Part shown: in pieces, positions 40,199 to 48,901 of the stretch
Layout of the letters: each line of letters starts with the position of its first letter
Numbering within the stretch: the stretch's first letter is position 1
From: Cryobacterium tepidiphilum
GTDB lineage: Bacteria; Actinomycetota; Actinomycetes; Actinomycetales; Microbacteriaceae
Reading direction: 5' to 3'
Length of the DNA stretch: 64,000 nucleotides
NCBI RefSeq assembly: GCF_003716325.1
Contig: NZ_RDSR01000013.1
Span: 1-64,000 of the forward strand
Notes under the pieces: generated by a model
Told to the model about the DNA's origin: nothing
The model's database searches: none
Seen by the model: only the letters and a program-made list of their open reading frames with translations
Program-made: the position numbers and the translations under genes

Positions 40199-41184
40199 AC
40201 CGGACAGGACGATTCGAGCGGATGCGGCGGAGCGACGCCGACGGCGCCGTCGTGCGAGCGGCGAGCCGCAAGGTCGGCCTGTACGTCGCATCCGTCTGCG
40301 CCATCGCCGTGCTGCTCGTGCTCGCTGCTGCGATCGTGTTCATTGCCCAACGCTCGCAGACGGCGGAGGTGCTCGAGCATGCCGTGAAACCCGGCAGCAT
40401 TTACGTGGGAAGCGGCGACCTGCTGATGGCCCTGATCGGGGGCGGTGTGGCCGGCGTCATACTTGCGGCGGTCGTCGGCCTCGTCAGCGCCAGGCGGGCG
40501 ATCGTGCCCCTGGCCGACGCCCTCGCGGCGCAACGCCGGTTCGTGCAGGATGCCAGTCACGAGTTACGCACGCCGCTGGCGATCCTCGACGCCCGCCTCC
40601 AGCTCGCCGAGCGGCAGGCAGGGGAGGCGAGCCCCGCAGCGGGCACTCTCGCGCGCATGCGGCAGGACAGCCGCGTGCTCGCCGAGGTGGTCGATGACCT
40701 CTTGCTCGTGACGGCGGGGAGCGCGCGGTCGGGCGAGGTAGCGGTCGTGGCCCAGGTGGTGAGCGGGGCGGTGGAGGGGATCCGGATGCTGGCGGGGACC
40801 AGAGAGGTCACCCTCGAGATCGCCGGCGGCAAGGACGCCCTGGTTCCCGTGGCCGCTCCCGCCCTGCGGAGGGCCGTCGTCGCGCTGCTCGAGAACGCGC
40901 TCGCCCACACGCCACAGGCGGGCCGCATCGACGTGACCGTCTCCGCATCGGACGGCGAGGCGCTGGTGAGCGTCGCTGACACGGGGACCGGCATCAGCGG
41001 GATCGAACCCGGGCGTATCTTCGACCGCTTTGCCCGGGCACCGGGCGGCCCGGCGCGGAGTTACGGAATCGGCTTGGCACTCGTGAAGGAGACCGTGGTG
41101 CGATGCGGCGGCGACGTGCGGGTCACCGCGACCGGTGCCGCGGGAACGACGATCCTGATCAGCCTTCCTCTCGCAGCGGCGTAG
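40195..41184 (+). CDS. Sensor histidine kinase
   Basis: 329-aa kinase with two membrane helices (about 28-51 and 76-98) enclosing a very short outside loop of about 25 residues. A HAMP-like remnant and the dimerisation helix follow, with phospho-His122 in QDASHELRTPLAI. The catalytic ATPase domain has an N-box (LLENALAHTP), G1 (VADTGTGI) and G2 (SYGIGLALV). The tiny sensor loop suggests it detects signals within the membrane, like intramembrane-sensing kinases. The GTG start overlaps the regulator stop (GTGA). Its 3' end overlaps the convergent DedA gene by 26 bp. Confidence 0.93.
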   Translation: MNRTGRFERMRRSDADGAVVRAASRKVGLYVASVCAIAVLLVLAAAIVFIAQRSQTAEVLEHAVKPGSIYVGSGDLLMALIGGGVAGVILAAVVGLVSARRAIVPLADALAAQRRFVQDASHELRTPLAILDARLQLAERQAGEASPAAGTLARMRQDSRVLAEVVDDLLLVTAGSARSGEVAVVAQVVSGAVEGIRMLAGTREVTLEIAGGKDALVPVAAPALRRAVVALLENALAHTPQAGRIDVTVSASDGEALVSVADTGTGISGIEPGRIFDRFARAPGGPARSYGIGLALVKETVVRCGGDVRVTATGAAGTTILISLPLAAA

Positions 41185-41803
41185 AGGCCCGGCGCCGCAG
41201 GAGATCGATCCCCACCGGAACCACAGACGCCGCGACGATCACGACGGCGATGAGGTCAACGTTGTTCGCGATGAAGGGTATCTTGCCGAGCCAGAAGCCG
41301 GCGAGGGAGAGCGCGAGAGCCCAGCCGATACCCCCGATGGCGTTCCACAGGAGGAACCGGCGGTACGGGAGGCTCGACGTGCCGACGATCGGCGGGATGA
41401 AGGTGCGCACGATCGGCACGAAGCGCGCGAGGACCAGCGAACGTGCGCCATACCGTAGGAAGAACTGATCGGCGCGGTCACGGTACGCGGACTTGAAAAG
41501 CCGCGCATCCGGCTTGAACAGGCGCTGGCCGAACGTCTTTCCGATCGAATACCCCACCTGGTCACCGACGATGGCGGCGAGCGCCGCGGCGGGGACGAGC
41601 ACGTAGAGCGGCAGGCCCAGTGGGATGCTCAGCAGGCCGGCGGTGAACAGGAGGCTGTCGCCGGGGAGGAACGGGAAGAGCAGGCCGGTCTCGATGAAGA
41701 CGATCACGACGATCACCGCCAGCACCCACGGGCCCGCGCCCTGAAGGAGTGCGGCCGGGTCGAAGAGGTCGCCCGGATGAAGGAGGGGGAGCGCGAGGAA
41801 CAT
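41159..41803 (-). CDS. DedA-family membrane protein
   Basis: 214-aa DedA protein. The family motif is VFIETGLLFPFLPGDSLLFTAG with Glu38, then the Arg-rich signature RYGARSLVLARFVPIVRTFIPPIVG. Several DedA proteins translocate undecaprenyl phosphate across the membrane; others are less clear. It lies convergent to the kinase gene (26-bp overlap) and divergent from uppP, a second undecaprenyl-phosphate recycling enzyme. GGAAAGGG precedes the ATG. The lipid-carrier role is an inference from family and context. Confidence 0.9.
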   Translation of the reverse strand: MFLALPLLHPGDLFDPAALLQGAGPWVLAVIVVIVFIETGLLFPFLPGDSLLFTAGLLSIPLGLPLYVLVPAAALAAIVGDQVGYSIGKTFGQRLFKPDARLFKSAYRDRADQFFLRYGARSLVLARFVPIVRTFIPPIVGTSSLPYRRFLLWNAIGGIGWALALSLAGFWLGKIPFIANNVDLIAVVIVAASVVPVGIDLLRRRASTPLREEG

Positions 41804-41925
41804 CTGGCCCTTTCCGCGACCGCACCTGCGGCCGCATCGTCAAGCGTCGTCGTCGCCGGCCCAGAATCCTCTAAGAAACCGTCGCTTTAGAGAGTTCTGA
41901 GAACGAGCACGGCAAGCTCGGGGAC

Positions 41926-42762
41926 GTGAATCTCCTGCACGCGCTCATCCTTGGCCTGGTCGAGGGCATCACCGAATTCCTGCCGGTCTCCAGCACCGGG
42001 CACCTCACCATCGCCGAGAAGATGCTCGGCCTCACGGTCGACGACCCGGGCGTGACCGCGTTCACCGCCATCATCCAGGTGGGCGCGATCATCGCCGTCA
42101 TCGTGTACTTCCGGCGCGACATCGCCCGGCTCATCTCCGCCTGGGTCAACGGGCTGCTGCACCGGGGGGTGCGACGTGACGCCGACTACCGGATGGCGTG
42201 GTACGTGATTCTCGGCTCGATCCCGATCGGGGTGGTCGGTTTTCTCGGCAAGGGCATCATCGCCGGTGGCCTTCGCAATCTCTGGGTCGTGGTGGTCGCC
42301 CTCATCGGCTGGAGCATCGTGATGCTCGTCGCGGAGCGGATGGCCACGCAGCGCCGGGCGGAGCCGGACATCACTCTCAAGGACGCGCTCTACATCGGCG
42401 TGATGCAGTGTGTCGCCCTGATCCCCGGTGTCTCCCGCTCGGGTGCGACCATCAGCGCGGGCCTCTTCCGCGGGTTGGACCGGGTCGCCGCCACCCGGAT
42501 CTCGTTCTTCCTGTCGATACCGGCGCTCACGGCGGCGGGCGCCTACGAGGCGCTGAGCGCGGGCAGTGCGATCTCGGCCAGCGTCGGCTGGGGCGCCACC
42601 CTCCTCGCCACGCTCGTGAGCTTCGTCACCGCCTACGTCTCGATTGCATGGCTCCTGCGCCTCGTCGCCCACCACCCCATCACGGTCTTCGTCGGCTACC
42701 GCGTCGCGCTCGGCGTGGTGCTCGCCGTGCTGCTGCTCACCGGCGTGGTGACCCCCACCTAA
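41926..42762 (+). CDS. uppP: Undecaprenyl-diphosphatase
   Basis: 278-aa integral membrane phosphatase (BacA/UppP) that frees undecaprenyl phosphate from its diphosphate for another round of cell-wall synthesis and gives bacitracin tolerance. Both catalytic motifs are visible: EGITEFLPVSSTGH (13-26) and PGVSRSGAT (167-175). The GTG at 41926 starts the chain directly at the first helix. The upstream gap contains an inverted CTCTAA/TTAGAG pair (about 41870-41891) that may be a regulatory site. Confidence 0.95.
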   Translation: MNLLHALILGLVEGITEFLPVSSTGHLTIAEKMLGLTVDDPGVTAFTAIIQVGAIIAVIVYFRRDIARLISAWVNGLLHRGVRRDADYRMAWYVILGSIPIGVVGFLGKGIIAGGLRNLWVVVVALIGWSIVMLVAERMATQRRAEPDITLKDALYIGVMQCVALIPGVSRSGATISAGLFRGLDRVAATRISFFLSIPALTAAGAYEALSAGSAISASVGWGATLLATLVSFVTAYVSIAWLLRLVAHHPITVFVGYRVALGVVLAVLLLTGVVTPT

Positions 42763-42783
42763 CGCCCGCCGCCCGAGGCCCGC

Positions 42784-43527
42784 TCACTGGGCAGACGGGG
42801 CGCCGGGAGGTGCGGGCAGGGGCTCGGCGAGGCCCGGGGCGACCGGCCGCGGGTCGGCCGCGCGCAGGAAGTAGGCACCCAGCGAACCGGCGAGGGTCGC
42901 GAACACGACGACCGAATACACGGCCAGAACCACCTGCAGGAATTGCGCGAGCGCATCCGTTGCCTCGATGCCGCCGCCGGTGATCGTCGCGAGGGCCGCC
43001 TCGTGCAGTGCCTGCCCGTACTTTTCGTAGGAGCCGGAGAGATAGAGCATCTGGCTGGCCACCAGGATGACGACCGCGGTCACGGCGACGAGCCAGCCGA
43101 TGCGTCCGGTCAGCAGGCGCCCGGCGGAACGGGTGCCGCGCACGCCGGCGGAGATCACGCTGCCGAACCGAGCGAACCGGGCGAAGCGCACGAAACGCAG
43201 AGCCTCCAGGGCGCGGAAGAATCTCAGGAACGGCACGAGGAGGAAGATGAGCTGCCACCAGTTCTTCGCCCAGAACGTGCGGTGGAAGCCCGCGATGTAG
43301 GCGCGCAGCAGGAATTCGCCCACGAAGACCGCCCAGAACACCCAGCTCAGCACAGTGAGGACTGTGACGAGCAGCGGGTCGTTGGCCAGGAGCTGCCCGA
43401 GCACCACGAACAGGAAGACAACGCCGAGGAAGCCCATCGGCTTGTCGAGGCGGCGGGCCAGGATCTCGGCGGAGGTCAAACGGGCAGCATCAGTGGGCGG
43501 CTCCACCGCGTTCCGCTCCGGCGTCAC
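42784..43527 (-). CDS. Voltage-gated-type ion channel protein with unusual filter
   Basis: 247-aa channel-like protein. Hydrophobic helices S1-S3 lead to an Arg-rich S4-like segment (RFFRALEALRFVRFARFARFG, about 102-122), then S5, a pore helix and S6 (about 195-218). Where potassium channels have TVGYG, this has TITGGG (181-186), so it is a degenerate filter and selectivity cannot be assumed. The start overlaps the DUF421 gene by 4 bp. The C-terminal tail is Pro-rich. It may be a non-selective or altered cation channel. Confidence 0.8.
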   Translation of the reverse strand: MTPERNAVEPPTDAARLTSAEILARRLDKPMGFLGVVFLFVVLGQLLANDPLLVTVLTVLSWVFWAVFVGEFLLRAYIAGFHRTFWAKNWWQLIFLLVPFLRFFRALEALRFVRFARFARFGSVISAGVRGTRSAGRLLTGRIGWLVAVTAVVILVASQMLYLSGSYEKYGQALHEAALATITGGGIEATDALAQFLQVVLAVYSVVVFATLAGSLGAYFLRAADPRPVAPGLAEPLPAPPGAPSAQ

Positions 43528-44033
43528 TCGCCCTCCACTCCCGACAAGGCCGACCTGTCACCGCAGTCACTACCCGGAATGACGCTGAAGGTCCCGTTGG
43601 TTTCGAGGACGACGGCACCGACGAGCGACAGATCACCCCTCCCTGAGCCTCGGATCGCTTGCATCACGGCAGACTCCGTGAGCCGTTGTCTTCTCAAAGC
43701 GTCGTGGTGCATCGAACCATCGGAGAACAGAAGGACCGGACGCGCGGTCAGGAGGCCCCGGACCCACGGCCGGCGTGAGGCGGCCCAGGCGACCAGGAAC
43801 TGCAATGCGGCCAGTAATCCAAGAGCGGTGAGCCCCTCGGACCAGGAGATCGTACTGTCGAGGAGGATGCTCGACAGCGTGGAACCCAGCGCGACCGTGA
43901 CGATGAAGTCGAACGCGTTCAATTGGCTGAGGGTGCGCTTGCCTGAGAGGCGCAGCACCACGATGAGCACCACGTAGGTGCTGGCGCCGACCAGGAGGAT
44001 CCTGCCGATGTCCGTCCACGAGTCAAACCACAT
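43524..44033 (-). CDS. DUF421 membrane protein (YetF-like)
   Basis: 169-aa protein with three N-terminal helices and a small soluble domain. The DUF421 pattern is visible: VLIVVLRLSGKRTLSQLNAFDFIVTVALGS (about 22-51), then RPVLLFSDGSMHHDALRRQRLT. The function is unknown; related proteins take part in spore or envelope biology. It is translationally coupled to the channel gene (4-bp overlap). Confidence 0.85.
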   Translation of the reverse strand: MWFDSWTDIGRILLVGASTYVVLIVVLRLSGKRTLSQLNAFDFIVTVALGSTLSSILLDSTISWSEGLTALGLLAALQFLVAWAASRRPWVRGLLTARPVLLFSDGSMHHDALRRQRLTESAVMQAIRGSGRGDLSLVGAVVLETNGTFSVIPGSDCGDRSALSGVEGE

Positions 44034-44080
44034 GCAACCGGGTTAGCACACAAGCCGGGTCGCCGACAGGTGAATCCCTG

Positions 44081-44106
44081 CGGCGCTAGAAGGCGGCGCT
44101 AGAAGG
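44081..44106. repeat. 13-bp tandem duplication at the end of the Eis-like gene
   Basis: CGGCGCTAGAAGG occurs twice in a row. The second copy carries the stop codon and last codon of the gene at 44099-45421 (minus strand). It looks like a recent slip. Confidence 0.8.
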
Positions 44107-45421
44107 AGGTGCTCACCCACGGGGCGTACGGAGAATGGAATGATGCGTCGAGGCGAGCCGCGGCATCCGTTGTCTCTTCGCCGACGCGCCCGGCCCGCGC
44201 CAGCACCAGCGCGCTCATGCCGCCCAGATAGAGGGCGCCGAGCTCAGCAATCGACAGGGTGATGTGGGCGGCGTCGGCGGGTGCGTCGGCGCCAGAAAAC
44301 GGATGCGCCTGGCCGCGCCCGTCGGCGTCGACCGTGAGAAGGAACTCGCCATCGGCCAGGCCCAGGTTGTCGCTCACGGTGAGCACGAACGCGCCCGGCG
44401 CGAAGTATTGGCGCTCACTGAGCAGCGCGGGAACGTCAAGGATCCGCAGCCACAGCTGGTCGTGCTCGTTGGTCTTCTGCACGGCGCGCCGGTCGGAGAC
44501 CTGCCACGCCACGGGCTCGTCGATGCTGCGGAGTGGTGCGTGCACCTCGCTGATGAGGTCCATCTCGATGAGGTAGCGCCACAGGGCGGCGTAGGCGTCG
44601 TCGGTCGCCGCGACGAGGTCGGTCACGTGCAGGCGGCTCGGGTACCCCGTCTTCTCATGCTCGAACCGGTAGACGGCGAATCCCTGCAGGTCGCCGGCCT
44701 CGTCGTCGTAGCGCACCGCGACCAGGTCGTCGCGCTCGCCGTGCTTCAACGGGTTGAGGCCGAGAATGTAGCGCCACAGCTCGGGCCGGCGGTCGATCTC
44801 GCCGGGGAACCGCACGCGGGCGCGAGCGAAGATGGCGGGGGCGGCGTCGAGGAGCGACGACGGCGGAACGATGTGGAGGCGCCCGCCCGGCACGGGGCCG
44901 GTCCAGCGCACCCGGTTGGTGTCGATGGTGAGGGTGGCCTGGTCGGCGGCGGGCGCGAAGCCGAACCGGGAGTAGATCGTCGCTTCCGACACCGTGAGCA
45001 TCGCGAGGGGGAGGCCAGCGCGCTGGGCGGTGCGCAGCTCGGAGTTCAGGAGCTCGCGGGCGATGCCGCGGCGGCGGTGGGTCGGGGCGACGGTGACGGC
45101 GCTGATCGCCCAGGCGGAAACCGTGTCGCCGCCGGGGACGGTCAGGCCCATGAGCCAGGAGCGCACGGTGCCGATCGGGTCGGCGGGGGAAGCGGACGTG
45201 GGATCCCAGACGCCGCTGACGCGGTCGTGCTGCAGGTCGCGCGCCTGGGCGGCGAGCAGTTCGTCGCTCGGCAGGGGGTCGTGGAAGCCGCGGTCCTCGG
45301 CGAGAAGCCAGCGGCGCACCATGTCGGAATCGGCCGTGTCGACCAGGCCGAAGCGCAGGCCGCCCTCGGCGAGGAGCTGGCGGGAGTGGTCATCGATGGG
45401 CAGGTTTTCGAAGTCGCTCAC
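44099..45421 (-). CDS. Eis-family GNAT acetyltransferase
   Basis: 440-aa protein with the Eis domain order: an N-terminal GNAT (about 20-170, acetyl-CoA loop VAPTHRRRGIARELL), a second acyltransferase-like fold, and a C-terminal sterol-carrier-like domain ending in a free Phe. In Eis the terminal carboxylate is part of the active site, and the chain here ends TSF-COOH. Relatives acetylate aminoglycosides or host proteins; the natural substrate here is unknown. The gene is 43 bp downstream of the GntR gene on the same strand. Confidence 0.88.
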   Translation of the reverse strand: MSDFENLPIDDHSRQLLAEGGLRFGLVDTADSDMVRRWLLAEDRGFHDPLPSDELLAAQARDLQHDRVSGVWDPTSASPADPIGTVRSWLMGLTVPGGDTVSAWAISAVTVAPTHRRRGIARELLNSELRTAQRAGLPLAMLTVSEATIYSRFGFAPAADQATLTIDTNRVRWTGPVPGGRLHIVPPSSLLDAAPAIFARARVRFPGEIDRRPELWRYILGLNPLKHGERDDLVAVRYDDEAGDLQGFAVYRFEHEKTGYPSRLHVTDLVAATDDAYAALWRYLIEMDLISEVHAPLRSIDEPVAWQVSDRRAVQKTNEHDQLWLRILDVPALLSERQYFAPGAFVLTVSDNLGLADGEFLLTVDADGRGQAHPFSGADAPADAAHITLSIAELGALYLGGMSALVLARAGRVGEETTDAAARLDASFHSPYAPWVSTSF

Positions 45422-45464
45422 CGCCTCACCCTATTCGAGGCATCTGTCGATCGACAGGGCTAGG

Positions 45465-46148
45465 TCACGCCGTAGCCGGCTCCGTTCGACCGTCATCCGC
45501 GTGGCGTTCCACCTGCAGGCGCCCTGGCAGATACTCCGCGACGTGGTGGGCCAGCAACTGTTCAGCCTGCTCCGGGTCTCCTGATTCCAAGGCTTCCAGC
45601 ACTTCTCTGTGGGATTCGGCGGCAACCTCGAGAGGGACATCTGTCGAGGCCATCGTCATGATCGTCATGACCTCGATGCCGAGGGCGTTCCAGGCCCGTA
45701 ACAGCGACTCGTTCCTGGCCGCCTGAACTATCGACCGGTGAAACTGCGTGCTCGCGTCCGCGTAGGCGAGACGATCACCGGATGCCGCGACGTGCAGCAT
45801 GGCGTCGAAAGCGGCGCGCAGCTCCTGCCCCTCGCCCTTCATCCGTGGGGCGGCCAGGCGTCCTGCCACCCCCTCGAGGGCTGAACGCACGGGGACGGCG
45901 TCGACCAGGTCCTGTTCCGCCACCTCGCGCACCCGCGTCCCGACGTGGATGCGTGACTCGAGCAGGCCCAGGGCGGCGAGTGCACGGAACGCTTCGCGGA
46001 CGGGAGTCTGGCTCGTGCCGAGCTGCTCCGCGATCTCCAATTCACGGAGGGGGGTACCGGGCGGGATTCGGCCCTGGGCAATTTCGAGCACGAGGAAATC
46101 CCGCACCTGCTCGGCGAGGGTCACGCGCGGGAGACGAGCGGAGCGCAT
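45465..46148 (-). CDS. GntR-family regulator, FadR/FCD subgroup
   Basis: 227-aa regulator. The N-terminal wHTH (about 8-75) shows ELEIAEQLGTSQTPVREAFRALAALGLL. The all-helical FCD ligand domain (about 85-215) contains the His/Asp pattern that binds a metal and an organic acid (YADASTQFHRSIVQAARN). It diverges from the ABC/GMC cluster, and a perfect 16-bp palindrome lies in the gap, so it probably represses that cluster. A sugar acid or a related acid is the expected ligand. Confidence 0.9.
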   Translation of the reverse strand: MRSARLPRVTLAEQVRDFLVLEIAQGRIPPGTPLRELEIAEQLGTSQTPVREAFRALAALGLLESRIHVGTRVREVAEQDLVDAVPVRSALEGVAGRLAAPRMKGEGQELRAAFDAMLHVAASGDRLAYADASTQFHRSIVQAARNESLLRAWNALGIEVMTIMTMASTDVPLEVAAESHREVLEALESGDPEQAEQLLAHHVAEYLPGRLQVERHADDGRTEPATA

Positions 46149-46256
46149 TCGTCAGCCTTCCCGTGCCGCATCGAACGATTCTGTCCAACGCTTCTCCATG
46201 ACCGTTCCTCACTGTCGATTCAATGCTAACGGGCTGCTCGCCCACAGCAATTCTAT

Positions 46257-46301
46257 GCATTATCGATAATGCTTGCTACAGAATGCAGAATGGGCTATCG
46301 T
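46257..46301 (+). promoter_or_regulatory. GntR operator and promoter of the ABC/GMC cluster
   Basis: GCATTATCGATAATGC (46257-46272) is a perfect 16-bp palindrome. It abuts a -35-like TTGCTA (46273-46278), which is 17 bp from a -10-like TATCGT (46296-46301). It lies between the divergent GntR gene and the importer, so it could control both. Confidence 0.65.
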
Positions 46302-46358
46302 CGCCCCAACGGAACGAACGGGCTCCGTTGACTGGAACCACCGTCACGACGAAGTGAG

Positions 46359-47858
46359 ATGAAATTGGTTTTTGCACTGCAGGCGCGAGGAATCAGCAAG
46401 TCCTTCTTCGGCTACCCCGCGCTTTCCAACGTTGACCTCGACATTCGTCGGGGCGAGGTTCACGGGCTGGTGGGTGAGAACGGGGCGGGAAAGTCGACGC
46501 TCATGAAGATCCTGGCCGGCGTCTACGCGAAAGATTCCGGCTTTGTGCGCCTCAACGGCGAGGAGGTGGACTTCAGTCACCCGGTGCAGGCCTACAAAGC
46601 CGGGATCTCGACGGTGTTCCAGGAGTTCAACCTCATCGCAGAGCGCACGGTGGCGGAGAACATCTTCCTTGGGCGAGAACCTCGAGTACATGGCTTCGTC
46701 TCACGGCGGGAAATGACACGCAGAACGGAGGCTCTCTTCGACACCCTGGGCGTCGATTCGATCAACCCGGCCGTCCGAGTGCGCCAGCTCTCGGTCGCGC
46801 AGCAGCAGATCGTGGAAATTGCGAAGGCCCTGAGCTATGAGCCTCGGATCATTTCGATGGACGAACCCACTTCCGCGCTCGCTGACCACGAGGTCGAGCT
46901 TCTCTACGGCATCATCTCCCGGCTGACCGCACGGGGAGTGTCGATTCTTTACGTTTCGCACCGCATGCGCGAGATCTTCGACCTCTGTGACCGCATCACG
47001 GTGCTCAAGGACGGGCAGCTCGTCGCGACTCACGATGCTGCGGAGCTCACCGAACAGGAATTGGTGCGTTTGATGGTCGGACGCTCCCTGTCCGCCCTGT
47101 TCCCTCCGGTCGCACCGGGCACGACCGTTGGTGAGGTCGCGCTGGAGCTGGAGCACGCCGGAAATGGCTTGGTCGATGACGTGTCCCTTGTTCTGCGTCG
47201 CGGCGAAATCGTCGGCATGGCCGGATTGCAGGGATCCGGACGCACCGAGGTGCTGGAGGGGATTTCCGGTGCTGCGCCCTTCACGCGCGGCTTTTTGAGG
47301 CTGAACGGGGAGCGGGCGCTGATCCGGCGTCCCAAGCAAGCCATCCGCAAAGGGATAGCCCACATCACGGAGGACCGCAAGGCGACCGGGCTCACACTCA
47401 ACCAGAGCGTTATGGACAACGCTCTCGCCGTCATCCGCTCGACGCAGCCGTCGAAGGCGGGCAAAGCGCGCCATCGCGCGAACCAGTTGTTCCTCGAATT
47501 GGAGCTCGCTGCCCGTGGTCCCGACCAGGAGATCAAGTTCCTGTCGGGAGGAAACCAGCAGAAGGTGGTGCTCGCGAAGTGGCTGCTGGCCGAACCGCGC
47601 ATCATCCTGCTCGATGAGCCGACACGAGGAATCGACGTCGGCGCACGTCACGCGCTGTACAGCGTGATCCGAAGCCTGGCGGCGGCCGGCCACGCAATCC
47701 TCATGGTCTCCAGTGAACTGCCGGAGGTGATCGGCATGGCCGACCGGATTCTCGTCATGAAGGACGGGCGGCTGGCGGCGGAGCTTCCCCTTGGATCAAG
47801 CGAAGAAGCGATACTCCAGGCGGCCTCGGGAGTCTCCGCGAGCGAGGTGGCAGCATGA
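46359..47858 (+). CDS. Sugar ABC importer ATPase, tandem domains (RbsA type)
   Basis: 499-aa tandem ATPase. The first half has Walker [10 protein letters not shown] and Walker B ISMDEPTSAL. The second half has the degenerate GLQGSGRTE, with LSGGNQQKV and [14 protein letters not shown]. It energises a CUT2-type importer with the two permeases and the binding protein that follow, all in an operon with 4-bp overlaps. The gene sits behind the GntR operator. Confidence 0.93.
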   Translation: MKLVFALQARGISKSFFGYPALSNVDLDIRRGEVHGLVGENGAGKSTLMKILAGVYAKDSGFVRLNGEEVDFSHPVQAYKAGISTVFQEFNLIAERTVAENIFLGREPRVHGFVSRREMTRRTEALFDTLGVDSINPAVRVRQLSVAQQQIVEIAKALSYEPRIISMDEPTSALADHEVELLYGIISRLTARGVSILYVSHRMREIFDLCDRITVLKDGQLVATHDAAELTEQELVRLMVGRSLSALFPPVAPGTTVGEVALELEHAGNGLVDDVSLVLRRGEIVGMAGLQGSGRTEVLEGISGAAPFTRGFLRLNGERALIRRPKQAIRKGIAHITEDRKATGLTLNQSVMDNALAVIRSTQPSKAGKARHRANQLFLELELAARGPDQEIKFLSGGNQQKVVLAKWLLAEPRIILLDEPTRGIDVGARHALYSVIRSLAAAGHAILMVSSELPEVIGMADRILVMKDGRLAAELPLGSSEEAILQAASGVSASEVAA

Positions 47859-48901
47859 GGGCGTCCACGGCGCTGGGAAGCGCGCCTCGCATCTTCTCCT
47901 CCACCACAACCATCGTCTACCTGGTGTTCTTCGTCGTCCTCCTGCTGAGCACCGTGATCGCTGCCTCCGCAGGCCGGTCATTCTTCACCCAGGGAAACAT
48001 CTCGGTGCTGCTCACGAGCACCACGGTTCTCGGGTTCGTATCGATCGGGCAGACACTCGTCATCCTCGTCGGCAGCCTCGACCTGTCGGTTCCGTTCCTC
48101 GTGAGCATCGCGAGCGTGCTGTCGGCGGGGGTCATGGCCGGACAGTCGGCCAACATGGCCTCGGGGATCGCCACGGCGCTCATCACGACCACTCTTATCG
48201 GACTCGTCAACGGGCTTCTGGTCGGCTTTGTGAAGATCAACGGATTTATTGCAACGTTGAGCGTGGGGTTGATCGTCTCCGGCTACTTGTTCTCGAACTA
48301 TCGGGGAAGCACGGGGAAGGCTGCTCCTGCCCTGGCGTCGCTCGGGGAGGCAAGCATCGGATTCGTGCCGGTGATGACCATCATCATGTTCCTCTGTCTC
48401 GTCGCCACGGTTGCCCTTCTCGCCAAAACCCGGGTGGGTCTTCACATCTATGCGGTCGGCGGTGATCCGGCGGTCGCTCGTATGTCCGGCATCCACAACG
48501 CCGTTCCGATCATCGTCACGCACTCGCTGTCCGGCCTCTTCGCCGGTATCGCCGGGTTGGTGATCGTCGCACGGCTCGGCGTGGGGAGCCCCGGCGTGGG
48601 GGAACAAGGCGGATACGACTTGCTCTCCATCGCCGCCGTCGTGCTCGGCGGGGCGGTCCTCGCCGGTGGGCGAGGCTCGCTCTGGGGCTCACTGGGCGGC
48701 ATCCTCATCTTCGCGACCCTGGACAGCGTCATGGGCATCATGCAGCTGAACCCCTATCTGAAGGACGTGGTGCGGGGGCTGATCATCATCATGGCCGTTG
48801 CCGTCTACGCGCGGTCGTCGATCCCAAGGACCACCTTCCGTTTCCCGGTCGCCTCCGAAGGGAGACGAGCATCCGTCTCGACTGCACGAGGTGAACTGTG
48901 A
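47855..48901 (+). CDS. Sugar ABC importer permease 1 (RbsC type)
   Basis: 348-aa permease with eight to ten helices. Motifs SLDLSVPFLVSIASVLSAG and DLLSIAAVVLGGAVLAGGRGSLWGSLGG are those of the ribose-permease family. It overlaps the ATPase gene by 4 bp. Two different permease genes in tandem suggest a heterodimeric channel instead of the homodimer of RbsC. Confidence 0.92.
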   Translation: MRASTALGSAPRIFSSTTTIVYLVFFVVLLLSTVIAASAGRSFFTQGNISVLLTSTTVLGFVSIGQTLVILVGSLDLSVPFLVSIASVLSAGVMAGQSANMASGIATALITTTLIGLVNGLLVGFVKINGFIATLSVGLIVSGYLFSNYRGSTGKAAPALASLGEASIGFVPVMTIIMFLCLVATVALLAKTRVGLHIYAVGGDPAVARMSGIHNAVPIIVTHSLSGLFAGIAGLVIVARLGVGSPGVGEQGGYDLLSIAAVVLGGAVLAGGRGSLWGSLGGILIFATLDSVMGIMQLNPYLKDVVRGLIIIMAVAVYARSSIPRTTFRFPVASEGRRASVSTARGEL

